A stretch of DNA of 12,402 bases from RGIG8700 sp045535635 (lineage in GTDB: Bacteria > Bacillota > Clostridia > RGIG6154), in contig JAZSLZ010000072.1 in NCBI GenBank assembly GCA_045535635.1, forward strand, positions 1 through 12,402, in the 5' to 3' direction. Below are positions 1-6,370 of this stretch, piece after piece. A model generated the notes under the pieces. The model had not been told where the DNA came from, ran no database searches, and worked only from the letters and a program-made list of their open reading frames with translations. The position numbers were made by a program, and so were the translations under genes. Position 1 is the first letter of the stretch, and each line of letters begins with the position of its first letter.

Positions 1-1
1 C

Positions 2-1687
2 ACAACTCAGCTTTTAGAGCTTGATATTCCTGTTGTAGTTGCACTTAATAAGAGTGATATTAACGAAAAGAAAAAAACAACAATAGATGTTAAGCTTCTT
101 TCTAAGCTTCTTGGTTGCCCTGTTGTTGAAACTGTTTCAACAACATCAAAGGATGAAGGCTTAAAAGAGGTTATTAAAGAGGCAATAGCACAAAATGGAA
201 AGGGACAGAAAGCACCTTATTCACAAAGCGTTGCTGATATGTCTGATAAAAAGCAGGTTGAAGAAGCTGACAGAAAGAGATTTGAATTTGTAAATAAAAT
301 TGTTGCAGAAGTTGAAACAAGAAAGATTAAAACTAATGTTAAAAATAAGCAGGACAAGATTGATGTTATACTCGCAAATAAATGGCTCGGAATTCCAATA
401 TTTGCAGTAGTAATGTTTTTGGTGTTCCAGATTTCACAGGCATGGGTTGGACCTTTCCTTGCTGAAAGTATTCTTTGTCCGATTATTGATAGCTTTGGTG
501 AAATTGTTGCATGTTGGATGGAAGGAACTGCACCAATACTTCAGACAATCGTTGTTGATGGTGTCGTTGGCGGTGTAAGTGCGGTTGTAGGATTTTTACC
601 GCTTGTTATGGTGATGTATTTCCTTATTGCACTTTTAGAAGATTGCGGATATATGGCAAGAGTTTCAGTTGTTCTTGACTTTATATTCAAGAAGGTAGGA
701 CTTTCAGGTAAATCAGTAATACCTTTTGTTATTGGTACAGGTTGTGCAATTCCTGGTATTATGGCATGTAGAACAATAAGAAATGAAAGAGAAAGAAGAG
801 CAACGGCAATGCTGACACCATTTATGCCTTGTGGTGCAAAACTTCCCGTTATTGCCCTTTTCGCAGGTGTTTTCTTTGGAGATGCTGCATGGGTAGGTAC
901 AATTATGTATTTTGTGGGAATTTTGATTATTTTCCTTGGTGCACTTCTTGTTAATAAAATTGCAGGTCATAAAAACAGAAAATCTTTCTTTATTATGGAG
1001 CTTCCTGAATATAAAATCCCAAGTGTATGGAGAGCATTTAAGTCAATGTGCTCAAGAGGTTGGGCGTACATAGTAAAAGCAGGAACAATTATTCTTGTTT
1101 GTAATGCAGCAGTTACAATAATGCAGGGCTTTGGATGGAATTTTCGACCTGTAGAAGATCCTTCTAATTCTATTTTAGCATCCATAGCATCTCCTGTAGC
1201 TGTGCTTCTTATTCCACTTGGCTTTGGTGTATGGCAGTTGGCGGCAGCTTCAATTACAGGCTTTATTGCTAAAGAAAATGTTGTGGGAACAATAGCATCT
1301 GTTTACGGCATTTCAAACTTTATTAATACAGAAGAGTTAACTCTTGTTGCAGGTGCAAACGACGAAGTTGCTCTTGCATTAGGACTTACAAAAGCTGCGG
1401 CACTTGCGTGTCTTATGTTCAATCTTTTCACACCTCCTTGCTTTGCTGCAATTGGTGCTATGAACGCAGAAATAAAGGACAAGAAATGGATGTTTGGCGG
1501 AATCGGTCTTCAGATTGCAACAGGTTATACTATAGCTTTTGTCGTATATCAGATTGGAACGCTTATAACAACTGGAAATGTAGGTAGCGGATTTATTGGC
1601 GGACTTATTGCGGTTATTGCAATTTTTGCAATTATATATGGTCTTATATTTAACACAGAAAGAAAGCTTAAGGAGCAGAGCAAATGA
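2..1687 (+). CDS. feoB: Ferrous iron transporter FeoB, C-terminal part (5' end outside window)
   Basis: FeoB is the inner-membrane Fe(II) importer with a cytosolic N-terminal GTPase domain. The reading frame is open from base 2, so the ATG at 239 is internal and not the start. The first visible residues hold the GTPase G4 motif NKSD (bases 44-55) and a G5-like VSTTSKDEG about 30 residues later, so the window enters late in the G domain. The membrane part follows: a Gate segment with the GTGCAIPGIMACR motif, then TPFMPCGAKLPV, and a second gate near GFIAKENVVGT. Many hydrophobic helices run to the C terminus. About 561 residues are visible. The last codons overlap the start of the small Cys-rich gene (ATGA overlap), so the two are translationally coupled. 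The P-loop and any FeoA gene would lie upstream. No frameshift or internal stop was seen. Confidence 0.96.
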   Translation, partial: TTQLLELDIPVVVALNKSDINEKKKTTIDVKLLSKLLGCPVVETVSTTSKDEGLKEVIKEAIAQNGKGQKAPYSQSVADMSDKKQVEEADRKRFEFVNKIVAEVETRKIKTNVKNKQDKIDVILANKWLGIPIFAVVMFLVFQISQAWVGPFLAESILCPIIDSFGEIVACWMEGTAPILQTIVVDGVVGGVSAVVGFLPLVMVMYFLIALLEDCGYMARVSVVLDFIFKKVGLSGKSVIPFVIGTGCAIPGIMACRTIRNERERRATAMLTPFMPCGAKLPVIALFAGVFFGDAAWVGTIMYFVGILIIFLGALLVNKIAGHKNRKSFFIMELPEYKIPSVWRAFKSMCSRGWAYIVKAGTIILVCNAAVTIMQGFGWNFRPVEDPSNSILASIASPVAVLLIPLGFGVWQLAAASITGFIAKENVVGTIASVYGISNFINTEELTLVAGANDEVALALGLTKAAALACLMFNLFTPPCFAAIGAMNAEIKDKKWMFGGIGLQIATGYTIAFVVYQIGTLITTGNVGSGFIGGLIAVIAIFAIIYGLIFNTERKLKEQSK

Positions 1688-1836
1688 AAAACATAATAGC
1701 AATTTTAGTTATAGCTTTGATACTCTCTCTTGCAATAACATATATAATCAGGCAGAAAAAGAAGGGCATAAAATGCATCGGTTGCCCATCGGCAAAAACT
1801 TGCCCTCATAGCGGTAAAGGATGCAACTGTAAATAA
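1684..1836 (+). CDS. FeoB-associated Cys-rich membrane protein, 50 aa
   Basis: This 50-residue protein starts at the ATG that overlaps the feoB stop codon (ATGA at 1684-1687), so translation is probably coupled to feoB. It has one N-terminal hydrophobic helix (residues 3-22, IIAILVIALILSLAITYII), a basic stretch RQKKKGIK, and a Cys-rich tail with CIGCPSAKTC, then GCNCK (Cys 31, 34, 40, 47, 49). Size, topology, Cys pattern and position match the family annotated as FeoB-associated Cys-rich membrane protein, found directly after feoB in Firmicutes. The tail probably binds iron or another metal on one face of the membrane and helps FeoB; that role is inferred, since the biochemistry of the family is little known. 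It uses a different frame from the longer overlapping ORF at 1596-1811, which is spurious. Confidence 0.88.
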   Translation: MKNIIAILVIALILSLAITYIIRQKKKGIKCIGCPSAKTCPHSGKGCNCK

Positions 1837-1865
1837 AAAAGCAGAAACGAAACATCGTTTCTGCT
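1835..1865 (-). terminator. Palindromic terminator, effective for minus-strand transcription
   Basis: The arms GCAGAAACGA and TCGTTTCTGC (1841-1850 and 1855-1864) pair perfectly around the loop AACA, plus an A-T pair at 1840/1865. Six A residues at 1835-1840 become a U tract on the minus strand, while the plus-strand 3' side (CAGACTG) has none. It should therefore stop transcription arriving from ftsK. An identical hairpin of opposite polarity lies at 2121-2151. Confidence 0.7.
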
Positions 1866-1967
1866 CAGACTGTCGAAAAAGTCGTTCTACCGTAAGCGAA
1901 TCAATATAAATAGTATGGTTAGGCAATTTTCGTCAAACCTTTCAAATGGATAAAATTTTGTATTATT

Positions 1968-2000
1968 AATCCCGATTGTTTTCAATAAACAATCGGGATT
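1968..2000. repeat. Perfect 14-bp stem-loop, non-coding
   Basis: The arms AATCCCGATTGTTT (1968-1981) and AAACAATCGGGATT (1987-2000) are exact complements around a five-base loop TCAAT. No U tract follows directly in either direction, although TTTTT occurs at 2007-2011, so it is not a classic terminator. It is one of five hairpins packed between the converging feoB and ftsK units. Confidence 0.7.
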
Positions 2001-2012
2001 GCTTACTTTTTA

Positions 2013-2060
2013 ATAGCCGAAACCTCTTGTGTATACACATACACGGCGGATTTCGGCTAT
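2013..2060. repeat. Long stem-loop with 10-bp perfect base, non-coding
   Basis: The arms ATAGCCGAAA (2013-2022) and TTTCGGCTAT (2051-2060) pair exactly. The 28-base apical part contains the self-complementary TGTGTATACACA, which can form a second small stem or a protein-binding palindrome. There is no T tract of terminator type. Function unknown. Confidence 0.6.
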
Positions 2061-2090
2061 CAAAATATAACTTCCTTTTTCTACCTCTGA

Positions 2091-2120
2091 CAGGGTGTCG
2101 ATAGGTTTATCGACACCCTG
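2091..2120. repeat. Perfect 13-bp stem-loop next to the right palindrome
   Basis: The arms CAGGGTGTCGATA (2091-2103) and TATCGACACCCTG (2108-2120) pair exactly around the loop GGTT. It abuts the terminator hairpin that starts at 2121, so two strong hairpins stand back to back. Its left half is not matched by an equally perfect hairpin at the other end of the block (1866-1881 forms only a short GACT/AGTC stem), which suggests one end has decayed. Confidence 0.65.
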
Positions 2121-2151
2121 AGCAGAAACGAAACATCGTTTCTGCTTTTTT
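2121..2151 (+). terminator. Palindromic terminator, effective for plus-strand transcription (feoB unit)
   Basis: This is an exact copy of the palindrome at 1840-1865: GCAGAAACGA, loop AACA, TCGTTTCTGC. Here it is followed by six T residues (2146-2151) on the plus strand. It is the first hairpin after feoB with a proper U tract, so the feo transcript is expected to end here, about 310 bases past the last coding stop and only 14 bases before the ftsK stop codon. Confidence 0.75.
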
Positions 2152-2164
2152 ATTAACTATATAA

Positions 2165-4561
2165 TTAGTATTGAATAGGTTGTTCAAACATACCTGCGTT
2201 TTTAAGCTCTAAATACTGTTCTTTTGTAATTTTTATTTCTCTTGGCTTACTGCCGTTTGGAGGGCCAACGATTCCTCTTGCTTCCATCTGGTCCATAATT
2301 CTTCCTGCTCTTGCATAGCCAACACTTAATTTTCTCTGAATAGTAGAGGTTGATGCCTGACCAAGCTCCATTATAATGTCTATTGCTTTTGGAAGAAGCT
2401 CGTCGTTGTCACCGTTGTCGTTTAATTCTTCCTTTTGCTTGTCGTTCATTGCTTCTTTTTCAATGTGTTCAGCAATGTTTGCATTATAAACTGCCTCTGA
2501 GCCATTTTTAACAAAGTTAACAAGTGTTTCAACTTCACCGTCTGAAATGAAAGCACCCTGGACTCTTTGAGGCTTATTGCTTCCGTATGGGTGATAAAGC
2601 ATATCACCACGGCCAAGAAGCTTTTCAGCACCGCCCATATCAAGAATTGTTCTTGAGTCAATTGCAGATGTAACGGCAAATGCAATTCTTGAAGGAATGT
2701 TTGCTTTTATGATACCTGTAATAACATTAACAGACGGTCTTTGTGTTGCAATGATAAGATGCATACCTGCAGCTCTTGCAAGCTGGGCAAGACGGCAGAT
2801 TGAGTCTTCAACCTCGTTCGGTGCAACCATCATAAGGTCTGCAAGTTCGTCTATAATTATAACAATCTGAGGCATCTGCGGATAGCCTTTATCTTTTATG
2901 TATTCGTTATAGCCTTTAATATCACGAACCTTTGCTTCGGAGAACATATCGTATCTCTTCATCATTTCCGTAACTGCCCAGGAAAGTGCACCTGATGCTT
3001 TTTTAGCTTTTGTTACAACAGGAGTGTCAAGGTGAGGAATTCCGTTATAAACGCTTAATTCAACCACTTTAGGGTCGATAAGAATAAGCTTAACATCGTT
3101 TGGATGTGCTTTGTACATAATGCTTGTAATAATTGAGTTGATACAAACAGATTTACCTGAACCTGTAGCACCTGCAATTAAAAGATGAGGCATTTTTGCA
3201 AGGTCTGCTATAATTGGTTGACCGCTTATGTCTTTACCAAGAGCAACTGCAAGGTTTGATGGATGGTTTTTGAATTCATCAGTGTCAAGAACCTCTTTCA
3301 TTGAAACCATATCAACGGCTTTGTTAGGGATTTCAATACCGATAGCAGCTTTGCCGGGAATAGGTGCTTCAATTCTTACTGCAGGAGCTGCAAGATTTAA
3401 GGCTATATCGTCAGAAAGACCAACGATTTTGCTTACTTTAACACCTGCCATAGGCTGAAGCTCGTATCTTGTGATTGCAGGACCTTTGCAAACCTGAAGA
3501 ACTTTGGTCTGAACACCGAAGCTTTTTAATGTTTCAACAAGCTTTCTTGCATTGTCCATAAGCTCCTGTTCTGTAACACCTTTAACATTCTTTTCGGGCT
3601 CTTTGAGAAGGTCAAGTGTTGGGAAATCATAGTTTTCAATTAAAAATTCTGTGTATTCAGGTGCGAATGCATCTTCTTCATCGTCTTCATTTTCTACTGT
3701 AAGAGCCACCTGATCATTTTCTATAATAGCATCCATAGATGTGCTTGGAGTAACTTCCTCAACAACCATATCAGGACCAATTATAATATCGTCATCGTCC
3801 ATATCTTCAATAATAAGCTCATCGTGGACATCGTGCTGAATGTTTCCGCTGAACTGAATTCCTGAACCGTCGAATTCAAAATCATCAACAGACGGTTTTT
3901 CAGAAGTGTCCTTCTTTTTTGGAGACGGTGAAACAACAGGAGCTTCTTCAAGTTCTTTTTCTGCCTCTATCTTTGCTGCTTTGATTTCAGCAAACTTCTT
4001 AATTATTGCGTTTTTAACAGAAACAGAAAGCTGGATAAGTGAAATGTTAAAGAGAATAACTGCACAGATTAAACATATAGCACCATATAATATTCCTGTT
4101 CCTACAGAGCCTAAAAGCTTTGAAAGTCCTAATGTTAAAAGACCGCCAAATACTCCGCCACCAAGTAAATTAACACCGTCTGAATATAAGAGCTTTAAAG
4201 TTGCTACAAAGGTTTCAGGTGTTGTAAAGTCCGAAAAAAGCTGAATGAATGCAGAAAAAACAAGAAGCAGTACAGAGATGGTTATATAGTACTTTCTTAA
4301 TTTGAAAATTCTTTTTTCAACAATTAAATTTGTTCCGATTGCAAGTAACATAAATGGAATTATGTAGCCGGAAGCTGAAAAAAGACCTAAAGAAACAGTC
4401 TTTAGCCAACCTCCTATTGCACCTGCAGATGCAGAGAACATTGAAACAATATAGTATAGAGAAATAGCCACAAAAACGATTGCAAGAATTTCAGGCAATC
4501 TGGTGTTTGTGATTTTAGGTTCTTTGGTTTTTTTTGTCTTTTTAGTTTTTTTCTTTGCCAT
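2165..4561 (-). CDS. ftsK: DNA translocase FtsK/SpoIIIE family
   Basis: This membrane-anchored ATP-driven DNA pump moves chromosomal DNA through the division or sporulation septum. Residue numbers count from the ATG at 4561. Four or more hydrophobic helices lie at about 24-180, followed by a basic and then very acidic linker (to about 300, with DMDDDDIII and ENEDDEEDAF). Then come the alpha-beta motor with Walker A GATGSGKSV (about 464-472), Walker B VIIIDELADL (about 567-576), ATQRPSVNVITG, and a C-terminal winged-helix gamma domain (about 722-790, QRKLSVGYARAGRIMDQME) that reads KOPS/SRS-like sites in this family. An ATG ten codons upstream (4591) has no ribosome site and lies only a few bases from the predicted transcription start. 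The 4561 ATG has AGGGAG 12 bases upstream, a little far but the better choice. Length, about 798 residues, is normal. tepA lies just upstream on the same strand. Confidence 0.95.
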   Translation of the reverse strand: MAKKKTKKTKKTKEPKITNTRLPEILAIVFVAISLYYIVSMFSASAGAIGGWLKTVSLGLFSASGYIIPFMLLAIGTNLIVEKRIFKLRKYYITISVLLLVFSAFIQLFSDFTTPETFVATLKLLYSDGVNLLGGGVFGGLLTLGLSKLLGSVGTGILYGAICLICAVILFNISLIQLSVSVKNAIIKKFAEIKAAKIEAEKELEEAPVVSPSPKKKDTSEKPSVDDFEFDGSGIQFSGNIQHDVHDELIIEDMDDDDIIIGPDMVVEEVTPSTSMDAIIENDQVALTVENEDDEEDAFAPEYTEFLIENYDFPTLDLLKEPEKNVKGVTEQELMDNARKLVETLKSFGVQTKVLQVCKGPAITRYELQPMAGVKVSKIVGLSDDIALNLAAPAVRIEAPIPGKAAIGIEIPNKAVDMVSMKEVLDTDEFKNHPSNLAVALGKDISGQPIIADLAKMPHLLIAGATGSGKSVCINSIITSIMYKAHPNDVKLILIDPKVVELSVYNGIPHLDTPVVTKAKKASGALSWAVTEMMKRYDMFSEAKVRDIKGYNEYIKDKGYPQMPQIVIIIDELADLMMVAPNEVEDSICRLAQLARAAGMHLIIATQRPSVNVITGIIKANIPSRIAFAVTSAIDSRTILDMGGAEKLLGRGDMLYHPYGSNKPQRVQGAFISDGEVETLVNFVKNGSEAVYNANIAEHIEKEAMNDKQKEELNDNGDNDELLPKAIDIIMELGQASTSTIQRKLSVGYARAGRIMDQMEARGIVGPPNGSKPREIKITKEQYLELKNAGMFEQPIQY

Positions 4562-4601
4562 TTTAAAACAAATCTCCCTGTGTTTTTTCATAGATATAAA
4601 A

Positions 4602-4607
4602 ATTATA
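4602..4607 (-). promoter_or_regulatory. Candidate -10 box for ftsK
   Basis: On the minus strand the bases read TATAAT, a perfect sigma-A -10 box. The -35 position (about 4625-4630, TAGATT) is a poor match, so this is either a weak promoter or incidental AT-rich sequence. If used, the transcript would start near 4595, which favours the ftsK start at 4561 over the one at 4591. Confidence 0.4.
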
Positions 4608-4627
4608 ACACAGTTTTTTAAAAAAAT

Positions 4628-5254
4628 CTAGCTTTTTATAAGAGAATAAAGTTTTTTTATGGCACTGTCTATTGTACCAATGTCATCTATAAGGCCGCAC
4701 TTTACAGTTTCTTTGCCAAACAGAATTGTTCCCACATCATTTGCCATATCAGAGGTTTCAAACAAAAGAGCATTGAATTTTTCTTTTGTAATTTTGGAAT
4801 GGCTTACAACAAAATCAGTAATGCTTTCCTGTAATTTATTAAGATAGTCGAAGCTTTGCTTTGAATTTATAATGGTTCCGGAAGTGCGTACAGGGTGCAA
4901 AGTCATAGTGGCAGACGGTGCAATAAAAGAATAATTTGCAGAAACCGCAAGAGGAACACCTATAGAATGTCCGCCACCAATTACAAGGGAAACTGTGGGT
5001 TTACTTATACCTGCAATAAGCTCTGATATCGCAAGTCCTGCTTCAACATCACCGCCAACTGTATTTAAAATAATAAGAAGTCCTTTAATATCATCATCTT
5101 CCTCAAGCTCAATAAGTTTTGGGATGATGTGCTCATATTTGGTGGTTTTGGTGGTGTTTGGAAGTGTTGTATGCCCTTCTATCTCACCAATAATATTAAG
5201 GCAGTATATATCTTTTTTCACTTTGCTTATTCCTTTTTCTTCGTTAGATTGCAT
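4628..5254 (-). CDS. tepA: ClpP-like serine protease, TepA/YmfB family
   Basis: This 208-residue protein has the ClpP/crotonase fold. Visible marks are NTVGGDVEAGLAI (about 64-76), the nucleophile motif GGGHSIGV with Ser97, the histidine motif MTLHPVR with His120, and NDVGTILFGKETVKCGLID near the C terminus, where Asp173 is a plausible third catalytic residue. The HSIG and LHPVR forms, rather than the ClpP form ASMG, mark the translocation-enhancing protein TepA (YmfB). In Bacillus this gene stands next to spoIIIE, as here: tepA ends 66 bases before the ftsK start on the same strand. The start has AAAGGGTG about six bases upstream. The family has been linked to protein export or degradation of signal peptides and is thought to act in the cytosol without a Clp ATPase; the substrate is uncertain. 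Confidence 0.9.
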   Translation of the reverse strand: MQSNEEKGISKVKKDIYCLNIIGEIEGHTTLPNTTKTTKYEHIIPKLIELEEDDDIKGLLIILNTVGGDVEAGLAISELIAGISKPTVSLVIGGGHSIGVPLAVSANYSFIAPSATMTLHPVRTSGTIINSKQSFDYLNKLQESITDFVVSHSKITKEKFNALLFETSDMANDVGTILFGKETVKCGLIDDIGTIDSAIKKLYSLIKS

Positions 5255-5288
5255 ATTATCACCCTTTCAGAATTATTTTGCCGATAAT

Positions 5289-5316
5289 TTGTAAATATAT
5301 TCAAAAGCAGTATAAT
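5289..5316 (+). promoter_or_regulatory. Promoter of the SSB-like gene
   Basis: TTGTAA at 5289-5294 (four of six matches to TTGACA) and a perfect TATAAT at 5311-5316 are separated by 16 bases. It lies in the 113-base divergent region between tepA and the SSB-like gene and gives a leader of about 45 bases. Confidence 0.6.
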
Positions 5317-5367
5317 ATGGAAAAGTTTTGCATAAATATAATTATAATAAAAAACGGGAGGATATTT

Positions 5368-5988
5368 ATGGAAAACTTAGTTAACAACGAGGTTGTGCTG
5401 GAAGGATATGTAAATTCCGAGGCAGAAATCAGTCATGAAATATATGGAGAAAAGTTTTATAAGTTTAATCTTGAAGTTTTAAGGTTGAGTGAAAACGCAG
5501 ACAATATTATAATAACTATGTCCGAAAGGCTTATGGAGGGCTGTGATTTAAGCATCGGTTCAAAAATAAAAATTTACGGTCAGTTCAGATCATATAACAA
5601 TTATTCAGGAGAGGGAAACAAGCTTGTTTTAACAGTATTTGTTAAAAGGTTTGCAGAAGAAGAGGAGGAAGAGTATCTTCCGAATACGGTGTACTTAAAC
5701 GGTTATATCTGTAAAGAGCCTGTTTACAGAGTAACTCCTTTCGGCAGAGAAATCTGCGATGTTTTACTTGCGGTTAACAGAAGATACGGTAAATCAGATT
5801 ATATTCCATGTATTACATGGGGAAGAAACGCAAAATTTACAGAAAGCTTACCGGTTGGTACAAATGTTAAAATATGGGGCAGAATTCAAAGCAGAGAATA
5901 CAAAAAGAAAATTAATGAGGAAGAATTTATAACAAAAACCGCCTATGAGGTATCAGTAACCAAAATGGAAACAACAGACGAGGAATGA
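5368..5988 (+). CDS. Protein with two tandem OB folds, related to single-stranded DNA-binding protein
   Basis: The protein is 206 residues long from the ATG at 5368, which has GGGAGG seven bases upstream. An in-frame ATG at 5278 is rejected because it lies upstream of the promoter -10 box. Residues 6-96 look like a first OB fold (VVLEGYVNSEAEISHE, IKIYGQFRSY), then comes an all-Glu/Asp-like linker (97-102), then a second OB fold at 106-200. The second half has the clear SSB signature: TVYLNGYICKEPVYR, FGREICDVLLAVNRRYGKSD, CITWGRNA. Classic SSB has one OB fold, a Gly/Pro-rich tail and a conserved acidic tip (DDDIPF); here there is no such tail, though the C terminus ETTDEE is acidic. The likely role is ssDNA (or RNA) binding, separate from the housekeeping SSB. 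It is monocistronic, with its own promoter and terminator. Confidence 0.75.
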   Translation: MENLVNNEVVLEGYVNSEAEISHEIYGEKFYKFNLEVLRLSENADNIIITMSERLMEGCDLSIGSKIKIYGQFRSYNNYSGEGNKLVLTVFVKRFAEEEEEEYLPNTVYLNGYICKEPVYRVTPFGREICDVLLAVNRRYGKSDYIPCITWGRNAKFTESLPVGTNVKIWGRIQSREYKKKINEEEFITKTAYEVSVTKMETTDEE

Positions 5989-6006
5989 GCCTCGTCTGTT
6001 GTTTTT
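5969..6006 (+). terminator. Strong intrinsic terminator overlapping the 3' end of the SSB-like gene
   Basis: The arms at 5969-5983 (AAACAACAGACGAGG) and 5990-6004 are perfectly complementary over 15 bp around the loop AATGAG, and the T tract spans 6002-6006. The left arm encodes the last residues ETTDEE and the loop holds the TGA stop codon, so gene end and terminator are merged. Transcription is cut off 15 bases before the -35 box of the next unit. Confidence 0.92.
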
Positions 6007-6021
6007 AAATACAAAAAAGTG

Positions 6022-6050
6022 TTGACAAACAAAACCTGATGTGCTATAAT
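6022..6050 (+). promoter_or_regulatory. Consensus sigma-A promoter of the leucine T-box operon
   Basis: TTGACA at 6022-6027 and TATAAT at 6045-6050 are both perfect, with the ideal 17-base spacer. Transcription should start near 6057, at the 5' end of the T-box leader. A promoter this strong fits a unit controlled by attenuation after initiation. Confidence 0.9.
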
Positions 6051-6057
6051 TACTTCT

Positions 6058-6330
6058 AATTTCAAACGCAAAGATGCGGAATAGTAAACATTACTTTTCC
6101 CTTGAGAGAGATGTCGTTAGGTGCGAGACATTGGGAGAGTTTGTTGAACTCACCGTGGAGCGGCTGCCGTGAACCTTTCAGTAGTGGCAGACGGGAACTC
6201 CCGTAACAGAGTTGAGATGTGTTTGCATCTAAAGTGCATCCTTTAGGGGTGAAGAAGAGTGGTACCGCGGAAACTTAGCTTTTAACGTTTTCGTCTCTTT
6301 AAACAAGCAAAGAGGCGGAAGCGTTTTTTT
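6058..6330 (+). ncRNA. T-box riboswitch leader, leucine specifier CUC
   Basis: T-box leaders bind uncharged tRNA and let transcription proceed when the matching amino acid is scarce. The invariant TGGTACCGCGG is at 6260-6270. Stem I can be folded: lower stem GCGG (6076-6079) with CCGT (6153-6156), specifier loop with AGTA (6083-6086) on the 5' side and GAACTCA (6146-6152) on the 3' side, then AACA/TGTT, and a distal hairpin GATGTC...GACATT with the GAGAGA bulge and the GTTAGGTGCGA loop. The three bases after GAA are CTC (6149-6151), a leucine codon and the usual leucine specifier. The UGGU of the T-box bulge pairs with an ACCA tRNA end, as tRNA-Leu has. The downstream gene carries a LeuA regulatory domain, which agrees with leucine. 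Expected result: expression on leucine starvation. Confidence 0.93.
6284..6330 (+). terminator. Regulated terminator of the leucine T-box
   Basis: The arms 6284-6300 (AACGTTTTCGTCTCTTT) and 6309-6325 (AAAGAGGCGGAAGCGTT) form 17 pairs including three G-U, with loop AAACAAGC and a T run up to 6330. It lies straight after the antiterminator, as T-box attenuation requires. Confidence 0.88.
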
Positions 6331-6370
6331 GTTGATATAAGGTCTTGGTGATCAGGAAGGGGATTATGTA

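Larger units (their letters stand above)
1866..2120. repeat. Candidate small non-autonomous element (MITE-like) between two identical palindromes
   Basis: This 255-base non-coding block is bounded by imperfect inverted ends: CAGACTGTCGA at 1866-1876 and TCGACACCCTG at 2110-2120, whose complement CAGGGTGTCGA matches at 9 of 11 positions. Immediately outside each end lies an exact 26-base copy of the same palindrome (1840-1865 and 2121-2146). Inside are further hairpins and no credible gene. The arrangement could come from insertion of a miniature element into a terminator, or simply from duplication of hairpins. No transposase is present and I cannot assign a family. Confidence 0.35.

Noticed and set aside
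713..970. Minus-strand ORFs inside feoB and other large genes (also 967-1185, 1379-1702, 7888-8154, 9001-9222, 9589-9838)
   Set aside because: Shadows of well-supported genes on the other strand, with odd compositions and no ribosome sites.
239..1687. feoB starting at the ATG at 239
   Set aside because: The same frame is open back to base 2 and encodes G4 and G5 motifs of the FeoB GTPase domain, so 239 is internal.
1596..1811. A 71-residue ORF overlapping the end of feoB
   Set aside because: It overlaps feoB and the small Cys-rich gene in another frame, and resembles nothing.
1837..2164. CRISPR array or riboswitch in the feoB-ftsK gap
   Set aside because: The repeats are palindromes occurring twice with no regular spacers, and no known riboswitch motif was seen.
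4562..4591. Ten-residue N-terminal extension of FtsK (ATG at 4591)
   Set aside because: No ribosome binding site, and only a few bases after the predicted transcription start. The choice is not certain.
4628..5254. Housekeeping clpP
   Set aside because: The HSIG and LHPVR motifs and the position beside ftsK fit TepA/YmfB, not ClpP.
5278..5367. Extended N terminus of the SSB-like protein from the ATG at 5278
   Set aside because: The promoter -10 box (5311-5316) lies inside this extension, no ribosome site precedes 5278, and the residues are low-complexity; 5368 has GGGAGG.
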